From NCBI RefSeq assembly GCF_036924645.1, contig NZ_JAZHRX010000001.1:434001-498000 (forward strand): 64,000 nt of DNA, given 5' to 3'. Origin of the DNA: Bradyrhizobium sp. AZCC 2176 (GTDB lineage: Bacteria; Pseudomonadota; Alphaproteobacteria; Rhizobiales; Xanthobacteraceae). A model generated the notes under the pieces. The model was not told where the DNA came from and ran no database searches. It saw only the letters and a program-made list of their open reading frames with translations. Shown one piece after another: positions 51,101-60,583 of this stretch (positions are counted from its first letter, which is position 1; every line of letters starts with the position of its first letter). The position numbers were made by a program, and so were the translations under genes.

Positions 51101-52003
51101 TCAGGCAATCTTCGCGAACGGGAAGCGGTATTCCCTCCATTCCAGCGGGGCCGGCGTACCCCACACATTCAAGCAGCGGACGTTGTCGGGACGCGCCAGA
51201 TTGGTAATGACGTTCGGGACGAAGCCATCGTCGTCTGCAATCAGCGCCATCTGCGCCGAGCACTCGATCATCGCGCCGCTGACATCGGTGTAGTAGGCGT
51301 AAGTGTTGTCGCCGGGGCGGTGTCGACCGGGGCCCCACAACATCTGCCTGTCGAAGCGATCGAGCAGATCGCCAAGCTTCAGATAGTCGTTGAACTCGAA
51401 CAGTTCGAAGGAATAGTGATGGAGCCCGACCTCACCCTTCACGATGCCCAGGATGTGATGCTGGCGGTTGCCGCCATACATCCAGCTAAGGCTGTCGTTC
51501 ACCATCCGCTCCGAAAGCTTCATTCCACCAATGGCGCTCAACTGCCTGCGCGTGGCCTCGGGGTCGGGCGAGATCAGGTTCGCGTGGTCCATCCGGCTCG
51601 GGCCGACGCCATGCGTGGGATGACGCCGGTCGTAAATCCCGTTGCGGATCGGCGTATGAATTTCGAAGCGGAGGCCTTCGGGGGTAGCGAAGGTCACGCC
51701 GGCCTTGATGCACGCCAGGCTCGGCTGGCGTGAAAGGATCCGGCAGCCCGCGGCCTCGATGCGCGTCTCCGCTTCGCGCACGGCGTCAGCCGTCAGGGCC
51801 TCGAGGCCGATCGTGTGGGCGGAATTTTCGTCGGACTTCACAAGAACCAGTTCGGCGGCCCGCCCGTTCGAACTAAGCCACACCTGTTGATCGTCCCTGT
51901 GCTTGACATGCAGCCCCAGGATTTCGGTGGCGTCGCGGACGACTCCATCAGTATCCGTGGCGTTGATTTTGATGTGCCCTAGGGCGTGAACGAGGTGCGA
52001 CAT
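51101..52003 (-). CDS. Extradiol ring-cleavage dioxygenase (VOC family)
   Basis: A 300-residue type I extradiol dioxygenase with two VOC modules. The likely iron ligands are in the second: His in MDHANLISPD, His in GLHHYSFELFE and Glu in AMIECSAQM. It would open a catechol-type ring next to its hydroxyls. The third codon of the open frame (ATG 52003, MSHLVHALGHIK) has GGGAG 6 bases upstream. It is the first gene of a three-gene operon, and two TTTCGAAA-cored palindromes lie in its upstream region. Confidence 0.88.
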   Translation of the reverse strand: MSHLVHALGHIKINATDTDGVVRDATEILGLHVKHRDDQQVWLSSNGRAAELVLVKSDENSAHTIGLEALTADAVREAETRIEAAGCRILSRQPSLACIKAGVTFATPEGLRFEIHTPIRNGIYDRRHPTHGVGPSRMDHANLISPDPEATRRQLSAIGGMKLSERMVNDSLSWMYGGNRQHHILGIVKGEVGLHHYSFELFEFNDYLKLGDLLDRFDRQMLWGPGRHRPGDNTYAYYTDVSGAMIECSAQMALIADDDGFVPNVITNLARPDNVRCLNVWGTPAPLEWREYRFPFAKIA

Positions 52004-52071
52004 CACCATCTCCCAGCAAAGCCGTTTCTGTTATCTACACCGCCTATCGCATTTGCCGCCCGGACTCAACG

Positions 52072-52083
52072 ATTTTCGAAAAT
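52072..52083. promoter_or_regulatory. GntR operator candidate before the dioxygenase operon
   Basis: ATTTTCGAAAAT, a perfect 12-base palindrome, identical to the one upstream of the GntR gene at 53267-53278. It lies 69 bases before the dioxygenase start. Confidence 0.7.
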
Positions 52084-52202
52084 TTTTCGTAGGCCTTGAA
52101 TTGACGAATCCCAGCGCTGTGGCGCATTAGCCGAGGCTAGGGCTTTGCAGCGCGCCCATCGCCGCGGCCTCGAATATCGCCTATTTACGGAAAATTACTA
52201 TT

Positions 52203-52213
52203 ATTTCGAAAAT
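52203..52213. promoter_or_regulatory. Second GntR operator candidate in the dioxygenase upstream region
   Basis: ATTTCGAAAAT, sharing the TTTCGAAA core with the two perfect sites, in the AT-rich tract 52190-52220. It is 200 bases from the dioxygenase start and may be an auxiliary site. Confidence 0.5.
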
Positions 52214-52470
52214 TATATGCCAGACGTAGGGCCGTGGGCGAAGGCGAGCGCGCACCTCTCCTCCCCCAAAAATGCCACTTGGAGGAAACCCTGTAAAAGC
52301 CTGACACGTGACGTCGCCCACGATTTTGAGCCCGCGCCGACGCGGGGTATTACCCGACGGAGCATGCCGCGGATCAGACGTTGATTGAATGGGCGCGGAG
52401 CTGCGAAGGCGTTTACCGCCGGCCCACCTGCCGCCGGCAGGGCGAGCGATGGCTCGTCGCCAGGAAGTAG

Positions 52471-53175
52471 CTACTTGACGGGACCGAGAACGTCTTTCGC
52501 ATATTTGACGACATTGTCCGTCGTGCTGCGGATGTGCCTCTCGATCAGCGCGACGGCCTGATCCGCATCGCGGTTTCTTGCCGCGAGCATCAGCGCGCGA
52601 TGTTCTCCCGCCTTGTTTCGACTGACGGGCCGATACGCGGCCGACAGGCTGCGATAGCGCTCCGACCGGTCATACAGGGAGCTTCGAATCGACAGCAATG
52701 TCGGCGAACCGCACGCGGACACAAGGGCATGATGAAACTCCTTGTGTGCAGTTCTCCACTTGGGATCATCGGCCGGCGAACCGGACAGGCGCTCTTCTAT
52801 CTTGTTCAGCCGGTGCAAGGCCGACATCATCTCAATTTCCCATTCGTCATCGCCTTTGTCGATTGACTGGCGCAGCACGTTAATCTCGATCAAGACTCTC
52901 GCATTGGTGACATCCAGGAGATCATCGATCGTCGCCGGCGCAACGTGGAAGCCGCGCTGCCCCTCCATGACGACAAGCCCATCCGCAACGAGCGACATCA
53001 GGGCCTCTCGCAAAGTCGTGAAACTGGCGCCGAAGCTGGCGCGCAGGGGCTCGAATTTCAGCGGTTCGCCAGGCTTGAGCCGGCAGCTAATGATCTCTTC
53101 GCGCAGCCGATGAGTGACGTCGGCGGCAACCGTATTGCCGAACTCTTTGCGCGGTTTGACGATTTGAATATTCAC
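52471..53175 (-). CDS. GntR-family regulator (FCD subgroup)
   Basis: A 234-residue regulator: N-terminal winged helix (VAADVTHRLREEIISCRLKP; FGASFTTLREALMSLVADGL) and an FCD domain with metal-ligand-type residues (EFHHALVSACGS; EHRALMLAARNRD). It starts with GTG preceded by AGGGAA. It lies upstream of the dioxygenase operon on the same strand. The palindrome ATTTTCGAAAAT occurs before both, so it probably represses itself and that operon, with a pathway acid as inducer. Confidence 0.9.
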   Translation of the reverse strand: MNIQIVKPRKEFGNTVAADVTHRLREEIISCRLKPGEPLKFEPLRASFGASFTTLREALMSLVADGLVVMEGQRGFHVAPATIDDLLDVTNARVLIEINVLRQSIDKGDDEWEIEMMSALHRLNKIEERLSGSPADDPKWRTAHKEFHHALVSACGSPTLLSIRSSLYDRSERYRSLSAAYRPVSRNKAGEHRALMLAARNRDADQAVALIERHIRSTTDNVVKYAKDVLGPVK

Positions 53176-53266
53176 TCGGCGTTCCCTGCATCGCGCAGGC
53201 CAATGGAATCGGCAGAAATGTTACCATGGTCGAAAGTCGACCGCAATCATTTTCGTAATCTATATT

Positions 53267-53278
53267 ATTTTCGAAAAT
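53267..53278. promoter_or_regulatory. GntR operator candidate before its own gene
   Basis: ATTTTCGAAAAT, a perfect palindrome 92 bases upstream of the GntR start and identical to the site before the dioxygenase operon. A partial copy (ATTTTCGTAAT) lies at 53249-53259. Confidence 0.7.
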
Positions 53279-53435
53279 TGTGGCGTAGCCCGCCGACTGA
53301 AACTGCCTCACGGCCGCCGCGTCCAAAGATCCGCGTCTAAAGATCATTGTCCCCCGTTCGCAGGGGGAATATCCAAAGAATAGCCGCAGGCTCATCATAA
53401 CCGACAGACCTTTATCCCGTCTGAGAGCGTACTGC

Positions 53436-54218
53436 ATGACCGATCGAGTGACGCTGATTACCGGTGCATCGGCGGGAATAGGTATCGAACTGGCGCGCCT
53501 TTTCGCATCGAAGGGCCATCGACTGGCCTTGGTTGACCGATGCGGGGATAGCCTCACGAGGTTGGCGAACGAAATCGTCGCCGGCGGCGGCACGGTGCCT
53601 GTTTTGATCCCTTGCGATCTCGAACACCCCGATGCCTGCGACAAAATTGCCGACGCGTTGGCCGCCAAAGATGTGGAGGTTGAGTTCGTCGTCAACAATG
53701 CGGGATTCGGTCTGTTCGGCCATGCGATCGAACTCGACCGGGCGGAGCAACTCGGCATCATCGCCGTCAACATCCTCGCCTTGACCGATTTGTCGTTACG
53801 GTTCTCCGACAGTCTGATCCGGCATCGCGGCGGTATCCTAAATCTCGGTTCGCTTGCGGGCTTTCTGCCGGGCCCCGGGATGGCTGTGTATTATGCGTCG
53901 AAGGCTTATGTCCTGTCGTTCAGCGAAGCGCTGCGCCAGGAGCTCGCTCCGCACGGAGTGCGCGTGACGACGCTTTGTCCCGGATCGGTGTCGACGGAAT
54001 TTCAGGCGCGGGCCGGAATTAAGCCCGGAATTGAGCATGAAATCCTGAACGTCTCCGCATCGGATGTCGCCCGGGCAGGGTATCGCGGGCTGATGGCCAA
54101 CAAGCGCGCCGTGCTGCCCGGTTTCGGCATGAAGATTGTTCCGTTTCTGCTCCGGCTGTTTCCGCGCGGGTTTATCCTGGCGGCGATCGGTCGTGTTCAA
54201 CTGCGAAAACGCAGATAA
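53436..54218 (+). CDS. SDR-family oxidoreductase
   Basis: A 260-residue classical short-chain dehydrogenase: TGASAGIGIELA at residues 9-20, NNAGFG, and catalytic YYASKAY with an upstream Ser (LNLGSLAGF). The C-terminus has a hydrophobic, basic end (PFLLRLFPRGFILAAIGRVQ), which hints at membrane association as in DltE/YqjQ-like members. It stands alone and convergent to the efflux pair. Substrate unknown. Confidence 0.87.
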   Translation: MTDRVTLITGASAGIGIELARLFASKGHRLALVDRCGDSLTRLANEIVAGGGTVPVLIPCDLEHPDACDKIADALAAKDVEVEFVVNNAGFGLFGHAIELDRAEQLGIIAVNILALTDLSLRFSDSLIRHRGGILNLGSLAGFLPGPGMAVYYASKAYVLSFSEALRQELAPHGVRVTTLCPGSVSTEFQARAGIKPGIEHEILNVSASDVARAGYRGLMANKRAVLPGFGMKIVPFLLRLFPRGFILAAIGRVQLRKRR

Positions 54219-54305
54219 GGTTGAAAGCCTCAACAAGGCCGCGAGCTGACATTTTAACCGCTTTTCAGCTCGAAGCTTCGCCGCCGGAGCTATTTGGAGT
54301 CTCAC

Positions 54306-55919
54306 CTAATGCCCTTTCGCTGGCGCGCTCAAGTCGATGGGCTTGATGACAAGTGCGAGTGGAATCATCAAAGCACCGATTATTGTCAGCGTCCAAAACA
54401 CATCGATATAGGCGAGGAAATCGACCTGCCGCTGCAACGTTTGTCCCACCCAGGCAATCGCCTGTGACGCAGCCTCGGAGGCGTTCGAGCCTTGCGAACT
54501 GAAATAGCGCGTCACCGCATCGATGGTCTGCTGGTAGCCGATGTCGGACGGCGCAATGTGTTCGATCAGGTGGCTCTGATGGAATTGCTGACGCTGCGCC
54601 AGAACGGTCTGCGCCAACGCGACTCCCATCGATCCCCCGATGTTGCGGGCGACGTTGATCAGGGCCGACGCCTGGTTGGTCTTGTCCGGCGGCAAGCCGT
54701 CATAGGACGCCGTCGTGACCGGCAGGAACAGGAACGGCAGCCCCAGCGCGAGGAAGATGCGCGACCACGTAGCGTAGGCATAGGTGATATCGCCGTTCAG
54801 GCCGGTAAGGTGCCACATCGCAAACGCCACGATACAGGCGCCGGTCATGATCAGGTATTTTGGCTGCACGACGCCGACCAGCTTTCCGACGATCGGCATC
54901 AACGTCAGCGTAAATATCGCACCGGGCGAGAGTGCCAATCCAGCCAGCATCGCAGTGTATCCGAGTTCGGTTTGCAGCAGTTGCGGCAATAGCTGCGTCG
55001 TCGAAATCAGCACGGCTCCGGTGCCGAGCATCACCAGGAAGCAGGCACCAAACTGGCGGCGTCCCAACAGGCGGATGTCGACAATGGGATCCTTTCGAGT
55101 CAATTCCCACGGAATCAGCGCCAGTAGACAGAACGCCGAGGCAAGTGCGAACCCAAGGATCATGTTGGACCCGAACCAATCCTTGCGCTGGCCCTGGTCA
55201 AGGACGAATTCGAGCGAACCCAGCCCGATCGCAACCAGCACGAAGCCGATATAATCGACCCGCAAGCCATTCCTCAGGAGCTCTTGCCGCTCCTCCTCGG
55301 CGCCGGAGGGCTCGCTAACCAGCGTCCCCACCAGCAACAGCGACAACAGTCCCATCGGAACGTTGATCAGGAAAACCCAATGCCAGGAATAGGTGTCGGT
55401 GATCCAGCCGCCAAGCGTCGGACCTATGACCGGGGCGACCACGACCGCCACGCCATAGATGGCGAATGCCTGGCCGCGCTTGGCCGGTGGGAAGGAATCG
55501 GCAAGGATCGCCTGCTCACTGGTCGCCATCCCTCCCCCGCCAAGTCCCTGCAGGATACGGAATAGAACCAGGGATTCCAGGCTCCAGGCAAATCCGCACA
55601 GCAACGACGCGAAGGCGAACGTTGCGACGCAAATCATGTAAAAGCGCTTGCGGCCGATAACCGTGGACAGCCAGCCTGAGATCGACAACACGATCGCGTT
55701 GGCGACGAGGTAACTCGTAATGACGTAGGTGCTCTCGTCGATGCCAACGGCCAATCCGCCGGCGATATGACGCAACGCAACATTGGCAATTGTAGTGTCC
55801 AGAACCTCCATGAAGGTTGCGATCGAGACCACGAAGGCGATGAGGTAGGGATTATGTCCGCCGGCCGCGGAACGTTCTGGCGACCAGGAGGAGCTCGTTC
55901 CATCCGCGACGTCTGTCAT
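54306..55919 (-). CDS. emrB: DHA2-family drug:H+ antiporter (EmrB type)
   Basis: A 537-residue MFS protein with 14 membrane helices. Motif A-like (LSTVIGRKRFYMIC), motif C-like (GPTLGGWITDTYSWHWVFLI) and the start LDTTIANVALRHIAGGL are typical of EmrB/QacA. It works with a periplasmic adaptor, whose gene overlaps its start by 4 bases (ATGA), and an outer-membrane channel encoded elsewhere. No regulator gene is adjacent. Confidence 0.92.
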   Translation of the reverse strand: MTDVADGTSSSWSPERSAAGGHNPYLIAFVVSIATFMEVLDTTIANVALRHIAGGLAVGIDESTYVITSYLVANAIVLSISGWLSTVIGRKRFYMICVATFAFASLLCGFAWSLESLVLFRILQGLGGGGMATSEQAILADSFPPAKRGQAFAIYGVAVVVAPVIGPTLGGWITDTYSWHWVFLINVPMGLLSLLLVGTLVSEPSGAEEERQELLRNGLRVDYIGFVLVAIGLGSLEFVLDQGQRKDWFGSNMILGFALASAFCLLALIPWELTRKDPIVDIRLLGRRQFGACFLVMLGTGAVLISTTQLLPQLLQTELGYTAMLAGLALSPGAIFTLTLMPIVGKLVGVVQPKYLIMTGACIVAFAMWHLTGLNGDITYAYATWSRIFLALGLPFLFLPVTTASYDGLPPDKTNQASALINVARNIGGSMGVALAQTVLAQRQQFHQSHLIEHIAPSDIGYQQTIDAVTRYFSSQGSNASEAASQAIAWVGQTLQRQVDFLAYIDVFWTLTIIGALMIPLALVIKPIDLSAPAKGH

Positions 55920-57079
55920 CGCACCCTGGTCCAGGGCACGACCGACATGCCCGGGCCGACCGGAATATCGGACGGCCAGTCGTCGACCACGATCTTGACC
56001 GGAACACGCTGCACGACCTTCACGAAATTGCCGGTGGCATTTTCCGCAGGCAACAGGCTGAAGGCCGTGCCCGAACCAGGCTGCACCGAATCCACGTGCC
56101 CCTTAAGTTTGCGACCAGGATAGGCATCGATCCTGATCTCAACCGACTGACCGGGGCGCATATCGGCGAGCTGTGTCTCCTTGTAATTGGCCGTGATCCA
56201 GACTTCATCCGGCACGAACATCATCAAGCTTTGTCCCGCGGTCGCGAAGGTGCCCTTCGCTCCGCTCAGCTTGACGACACGGCCGGATTGAGCCGCCTGG
56301 ACATTGGTGTATTGCAAATTGAGCTTGGCCTGATCGAGCTGGGCGTCCGCTTGCTGTTTTGATGCTTCCGCGCTCTTGTGCTGGGTTTGCAGCACTTTCA
56401 ATCCCAGCTCCGCGCCAATCACGGCCGCCTTGGCGCGGCTGGCGTTGGCCTGCTGGGCTTCGAGATCTGACTTTGTCTGTTGGGCGCGCTGAACCGTGCC
56501 GGCGCCTTTCTGAACGAGATCCCCGGCGCGATCGGCCTCCTCTCGCGCAAATTGAAGCTGCGCCTCGGCCTGTTTGAGCTGCGCCCTGGCCTGATCGATT
56601 TGTGCCTGTTGGCTGTCGATCTGCGCGTCGATATTGGCGACGTTGGCTTGCGCGACTGCGACCTGCGCTTGCGCCTGGTCGACGGCGATCCGGTAGTCGC
56701 GATCGTCAATGCGAGCCAGCAGATCGCCTGCATTGACATGCTGGTTATCGGTGACGGGCACTGCGGCAACATAGCCGCTCACCTTCGGCGCGACCGAAAA
56801 GCTGCGCGCAGCTACAAACGCATCGTCGGTCGATTCGAAATGGCGGGCCTGCAGCCAGTACGCAACGCCGCCGATCAGCGCGATCAACAGCAGGCATGCC
56901 GCCAGGCTTGCCGGGATCCAATGCTCGCGCAGCCGTTCCCGCCACGACGGCTTGCCGGGAGATGACTCCGCTTGCTCGGCTTCAGCGCCGCGCGCGAGTT
57001 CAGGCGTCTGTTGCGGCCGGCGTTCAGGCTGTCGCGTCGTGTCCGCGGACGGCCCACGCTCCTGGGTTTGTGCATCCAA
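55916..57079 (-). CDS. emrA: EmrA-type membrane fusion protein
   Basis: A 387-residue adaptor: a disordered N-terminus (~50 residues), one membrane helix (IPASLAACLLLIALIGGVAY), a lipoyl part (FESTDDAFVAARSFSVAPKV), a long coiled coil rich in QAQ repeats (~135-250) and a C-terminal beta domain (TNVQAAQSGRVVKLSGAKGT). It connects EmrB to an outer-membrane channel. It probably starts at TTG with GAGGTG upstream, and its stop overlaps the emrB start. Confidence 0.9.
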   Translation of the reverse strand: MDAQTQERGPSADTTRQPERRPQQTPELARGAEAEQAESSPGKPSWRERLREHWIPASLAACLLLIALIGGVAYWLQARHFESTDDAFVAARSFSVAPKVSGYVAAVPVTDNQHVNAGDLLARIDDRDYRIAVDQAQAQVAVAQANVANIDAQIDSQQAQIDQARAQLKQAEAQLQFAREEADRAGDLVQKGAGTVQRAQQTKSDLEAQQANASRAKAAVIGAELGLKVLQTQHKSAEASKQQADAQLDQAKLNLQYTNVQAAQSGRVVKLSGAKGTFATAGQSLMMFVPDEVWITANYKETQLADMRPGQSVEIRIDAYPGRKLKGHVDSVQPGSGTAFSLLPAENATGNFVKVVQRVPVKIVVDDWPSDIPVGPGMSVVPWTRVR

Positions 57080-57369
57080 CGCAGCACCTCAAGCGATCGG
57101 GCATGCGGTCCAGTCAGGCCTAACCACGCGGGCCGGAAACCGGTTCCCCGAACGAAGGCTCGAGGCACCGCGCGCGGCCATCAAAACAAGACCCCGCCAG
57201 TTAATGAATAACTGACGGGGCACTTAGAGCGTTCGCTTCTTCGGGATTTTCTCCTTCCAAAGTTACTGGCTCCATCCCACCAACGAGCTGCCATCCATGT
57301 CGTTCCTGAACCCCGTGCCGGGACGCAAATCTTTCCGTGGCAGCGATAGTCGGGAACCAAGTCCTGGAG
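57080..57369. other. Gap between emrA and the YbhB gene
   Basis: About 290 bases without a gene. Apart from the hairpin at 57192-57220, nothing is recognised. The emrAB promoter must lie near 57100-57180 on the minus strand. Confidence 0.45.
57182..57220 (-). terminator. Probable intrinsic terminator after the YbhB gene
   Basis: Read on the minus strand: CCCCGTCAGTTA-TTCAT-TAACTGGCGGGG (57220-57192), one wobble in a 12-base stem, followed by TCTTGTTTTG. It lies 150 bases after the YbhB stop and would separate that gene from the efflux pair. Confidence 0.65.
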
Positions 57370-57834
57370 TCACCGCTGGTACGTCCCAACGAGTTCGGCT
57401 TGACCAAGCATATGCTTTTCAGCCGCTTTCCAAATGTCGGCGATAGGCATCGTTGGCGCGCGCGAAAGCTCCTCGACATCCAGTGCCGCGAGCTTGAAGT
57501 GATAGTGATGGGTTCCGTGGCCCTTCGGCGGGGCGGGTCCGCCATAGCGCGGCTCGCCGAAGTCGTTCATGCCCTTGCCAAGCTTTTCGGTTTTCGGACC
57601 ACGACCGACGCCCTCCGGCAGCAACGTCCTTTCACCCATGATGTTATAAAGCCCCCAATGCCGGAACATGCCGGATGGGGCATCGGGATCCTCGACAATC
57701 AAGGCGAAGCTCTTGGTGCCCGCGGGCGGGTCCGACCATTCGAGCGGCGGCGAGAGATTTTCGCCATCAGCCGTGTATTTTTTCGGAATCAGTTCGCCAT
57801 CGCTGAATGCGGAGCTTTTCAGGCCAAATGTCAT
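57370..57834 (-). CDS. YbhB/YbcL-family (PEBP) protein
   Basis: A 154-residue phosphatidylethanolamine-binding-protein-fold protein (LIVEDPDAPSGMFRHW and GHGTHHYHFKLAALD, the two conserved anion-pocket segments). It is cytoplasmic, with no signal peptide. Bacterial members have no settled function. It stands alone with its own terminator-like hairpin downstream. Confidence 0.92.
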   Translation of the reverse strand: MTFGLKSSAFSDGELIPKKYTADGENLSPPLEWSDPPAGTKSFALIVEDPDAPSGMFRHWGLYNIMGERTLLPEGVGRGPKTEKLGKGMNDFGEPRYGGPAPPKGHGTHHYHFKLAALDVEELSRAPTMPIADIWKAAEKHMLGQAELVGTYQR

Positions 57835-57952
57835 ATCCAGACTCCTGCAGATTAGTTCGGAGATTGGTTCGGAACGGTTGCACGCTTTCGCGAACTTGCA
57901 TCAAAGCCCTCGCCACGGCCGGCTTCGAGGGCAAACATGACCCGGTATTCCA

Positions 57953-58132
57953 TCAGAGCCCTCCAGCAATCCGAATGCCCAGGGCCAGAAGAACGCAGCC
58001 CGCAAGGCCGGCTATGAAAACCGCACGCATCCACGGCTTGCGCAGGATGATCTCGCCCTGCCGTGCCTTCTCGCCGGGATAGGTTCGGGGACCATCCGAA
58101 TGTCGACCTGTTGGATTTTGCTTTTCAGGCAT
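57953..58132 (-). CDS. Small single-span membrane protein
   Basis: A 59-residue protein: a polar N-terminal half (PEKQNPTGRHSDGPRTYPGE), then KARQGEIILRKPWMR and one membrane helix AVFIAGLAGCVLLALGIRIA. GGGAGGG lies before the ATG at 58132; the frame continues upstream with poor composition. I recall similar short proteins from Bradyrhizobium, sometimes misnamed peptide transporter permeases. Function unknown. Confidence 0.7.
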   Translation of the reverse strand: MPEKQNPTGRHSDGPRTYPGEKARQGEIILRKPWMRAVFIAGLAGCVLLALGIRIAGGL

Positions 58133-58236
58133 TTGAGCACCCTCCCGGCAAGATGCCCCGCGCGTATGAGGGAGTTCCTGATGGAACGCCGTCCGCGCCC
58201 ATCGCGTTGCCGATAATGTCAATGGAATAACTATCG

Positions 58237-58905
58237 ATGCCACGATTTGATCCGTTGACGGGGCGAAGCTCATTGGTTGGACGAGAGGTCACGGTTGGAC
58301 CTTTCGGGCTGAGCGGCTATCTGGCTGCACCGCAAGCGGACCATGGGATGGTGTTGTTTGCGCATGGCAGCGGCAGCGGGCGGGACAGTCCACGGAACCA
58401 GTTCGTAGCCCGCGTCCTGCAGAAATCCGGTTTCGGTACATTGCTGCTTGATCTGCTGACCGATGCGGAGGCGCAGGATCGCACCAACGTGTTCGATATC
58501 GGTCTGCTCGCGGACCGCCTGCGTGCGGCAACAGAGTGGCTTGGCCAGCGCGAAGACCTGCGCAAATCCCGCATCGGGTATTTCGGCGCCAGCACCGGCG
58601 CCGGCGCCGCCCTCGTCGCCGCGGCGGATTCGCCGCAGCCAATCTACGCTGTTGTCTCGCGCGGCGGCCGGCCAGATCTTGCTGGCGATCGGCTGCGCCG
58701 GGTCAACGCACCTACGCTTCTGATCGTGGGCGGTGCGGACACCGATGTACTGGCGCTTAACCGCTGCGCGCTTGAACTACTGCCTGCTGAAAAGCAGCTC
58801 AGCATTGTGCCGGGCGCGAGCCACCTTTTCGAGGAGCCGGGCGCGCTCGAGCAAGTCGTGGGCTTGGCGAGCCGCTGGTTCGAAATTCATTTGAGACAAG
58901 CGTAG
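58237..58905 (+). CDS. Dienelactone-hydrolase-like alpha/beta hydrolase
   Basis: A 222-residue hydrolase: FAHGSGSGRDSPRNQ oxyanion segment, a nucleophile position in GYFGASTGAGAAL (Ser), Asp in GGADTDV and His in GASHLFEE. The G-x-S-T-G variant and the short length fit DLH-type or phosphoribosyltransferase-associated hydrolases. It is divergent from the small membrane-protein gene and alone in its transcription unit. Substrate unknown. Confidence 0.85.
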   Translation: MPRFDPLTGRSSLVGREVTVGPFGLSGYLAAPQADHGMVLFAHGSGSGRDSPRNQFVARVLQKSGFGTLLLDLLTDAEAQDRTNVFDIGLLADRLRAATEWLGQREDLRKSRIGYFGASTGAGAALVAAADSPQPIYAVVSRGGRPDLAGDRLRRVNAPTLLIVGGADTDVLALNRCALELLPAEKQLSIVPGASHLFEEPGALEQVVGLASRWFEIHLRQA

Positions 58906-58978
58906 CCATCATGTGTCACCGTCTGTTCCGCTGGGCCTCCGTCTCTCAGTCGTGTGCCCCCGCACGATGTGCAATCCG

Positions 58979-60481
58979 TCAACTGACGGGAATAGCAACA
59001 AATCGGGTTGTTTCGTTTGACTTTACCCGCGCCAATGCGATGCGCTTGCCTTTACTTTGAACTTCGGTCAACGCCTTGTAGAAGTCGACAGGAGTCTTCA
59101 CGGCGTTGCCGCCTACGTCGACAATAACATCCCCGGTCGAAAGTCCGCTCTCAGCCGCAATACCTCCGGGATCAAGATCGGCGACGATGACACCTCGGAC
59201 GCCGGGACCAATGTCGTCTGCAGGCATCAGCGTCAGTCCGACGTTTGGCTTATCGCCATCTGGCGTCGGTGATTCCGATTTTTCAGCAACCGAGCGGCTC
59301 TCACTGCGAGGAACCGGAAGTTCGCCCAGCGTTACGTTGATATTTTTTTGTTCGTTCTGACGGATCAGGCCAAGCTCGATCGATTTTCCGGGGGGCATAT
59401 CGCTGACCCTCCTTATCAAGTCGCGATCATTGCCGGCTGGCTGGCCTGCAACCGAAGTGATGACGTCGCCCGGCGCGATGTCGGCGTTCGCAGCCGGGCT
59501 GTCCGGCTGGATTTCGGCGACCAAGACGCCGTGGACCGGTTTGTTGAGACCGAGACCCTCCACGAGGTCGGGACTCACCGACTGAACCTCGACGCCGATC
59601 CAGCCACGGGAGACCGTCCCGTTCTGTTTGAGCTTGTCCGCGATCGTCGTCACTGTTTCCGCTGGAATGGCAAAGCCGACACCGACCGAACCGCCTGTCG
59701 GCGAAAATATTGCGCTGTTGATGCCGATCACCTTGCCGCTGACATCGAAGGTCGGTCCACCGGAACTGCCCTGATTGACCGGCGCATCGATTTGGATGAA
59801 GTCGTTGTAGGGACCAAGGATGTTGCGTGCGCGGGCCGAGACAATTCCAGCCGTCACCGTCCCGCCGAGTCCAAACGGGTTGCCGACGGCAAGAACCCGC
59901 GCGCCGATCCGAGGCGCCTTGTCGGCGATCTGGGCAACCGGGAATTCCTTTTCGCCGTCGATCTTGAGCAGCGCGAGGTCCGTTTTCGGGTCGGCGCCAA
60001 CCAGCTTCGCGGGGTAAATGTTGCCGTCGTCGGTGGTCACCTCAATTTTTTCGCCGCCCCTGACCAGGTGGCTGGTCGTCATGGCGTATCCATCCGATGA
60101 TATGAAGAAGCCTGACCCCAGAGTGGTGGTGGTACGGGGCTGTGAGGTGCCTCGGCCGCCCGTCGGCGCATCGGAACGATTCGGGGGCGCGCCGCGACCG
60201 GAAGGCCGTTCCTGTTCGTCTTCGTCGGCGTCCTGCTCTACCTTCGCGCGCACCCCCACGACCGTCGGCTTGATGCGATCCACGAGGTCTTCAAAGCCCA
60301 CTGGCAGGGCGGCAGATTGAAAGCCAACCGCGGGATTGTACCAGGAGTACAGTTCTCTCCACGTGGAGACATTCGATCCGTTCAGCCAGGCGGCCGTTCC
60401 GGCTCCGAGAATTCCGATTGCAAGAATAGAGGCAGCGAGAATGGCGCGGCGCATCTTGCCAGCGTTACGTTGTTCGGCCAT
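58979..60481 (-). CDS. degP: HtrA/DegP-family periplasmic serine protease
   Basis: A 500-residue protease-chaperone: N-terminal membrane anchor or signal (residues 11-32), a Gly/Pro/Arg-rich linker (~85-118), trypsin-like domain with His138 (TTSHLV), Asp168 (TDLALL) and Ser240 (GSSGGP), and two PDZ domains (~300-385 and ~420-495). It degrades or refolds damaged envelope proteins. GGAGAAGG precedes the ATG at 60481. The gene downstream of its promoter side encodes a DUF2267-CBS protein; the ~100-base gap suggests separate control. Confidence 0.92.
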   Translation of the reverse strand: MAEQRNAGKMRRAILAASILAIGILGAGTAAWLNGSNVSTWRELYSWYNPAVGFQSAALPVGFEDLVDRIKPTVVGVRAKVEQDADEDEQERPSGRGAPPNRSDAPTGGRGTSQPRTTTTLGSGFFISSDGYAMTTSHLVRGGEKIEVTTDDGNIYPAKLVGADPKTDLALLKIDGEKEFPVAQIADKAPRIGARVLAVGNPFGLGGTVTAGIVSARARNILGPYNDFIQIDAPVNQGSSGGPTFDVSGKVIGINSAIFSPTGGSVGVGFAIPAETVTTIADKLKQNGTVSRGWIGVEVQSVSPDLVEGLGLNKPVHGVLVAEIQPDSPAANADIAPGDVITSVAGQPAGNDRDLIRRVSDMPPGKSIELGLIRQNEQKNINVTLGELPVPRSESRSVAEKSESPTPDGDKPNVGLTLMPADDIGPGVRGVIVADLDPGGIAAESGLSTGDVIVDVGGNAVKTPVDFYKALTEVQSKGKRIALARVKSNETTRFVAIPVS

Positions 60482-60583
60482 GAGCCTTCTCCAATCGCCA
60501 AATCCAGACCCTGCCGAGCGGCCTCCAGCACCCGATGGCACCAAGCGGTCAGCGAACCCTTGAGGACGCAGCAGCGTAATCCG

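Larger units (their letters stand above)
52010..52470. other. Promoter region of the dioxygenase operon
   Basis: A 460-base gap without a credible gene. It contains two operator-like palindromes (52072-52083 and 52203-52213) in an AT-rich stretch that stands out from the GC-rich neighbours. Confidence 0.55.

Noticed and set aside
52141..52384. Small plus-strand frame within the dioxygenase promoter region
   Set aside because: It spans AT-rich operator-like sequence and has no ribosome site or recognisable sequence.
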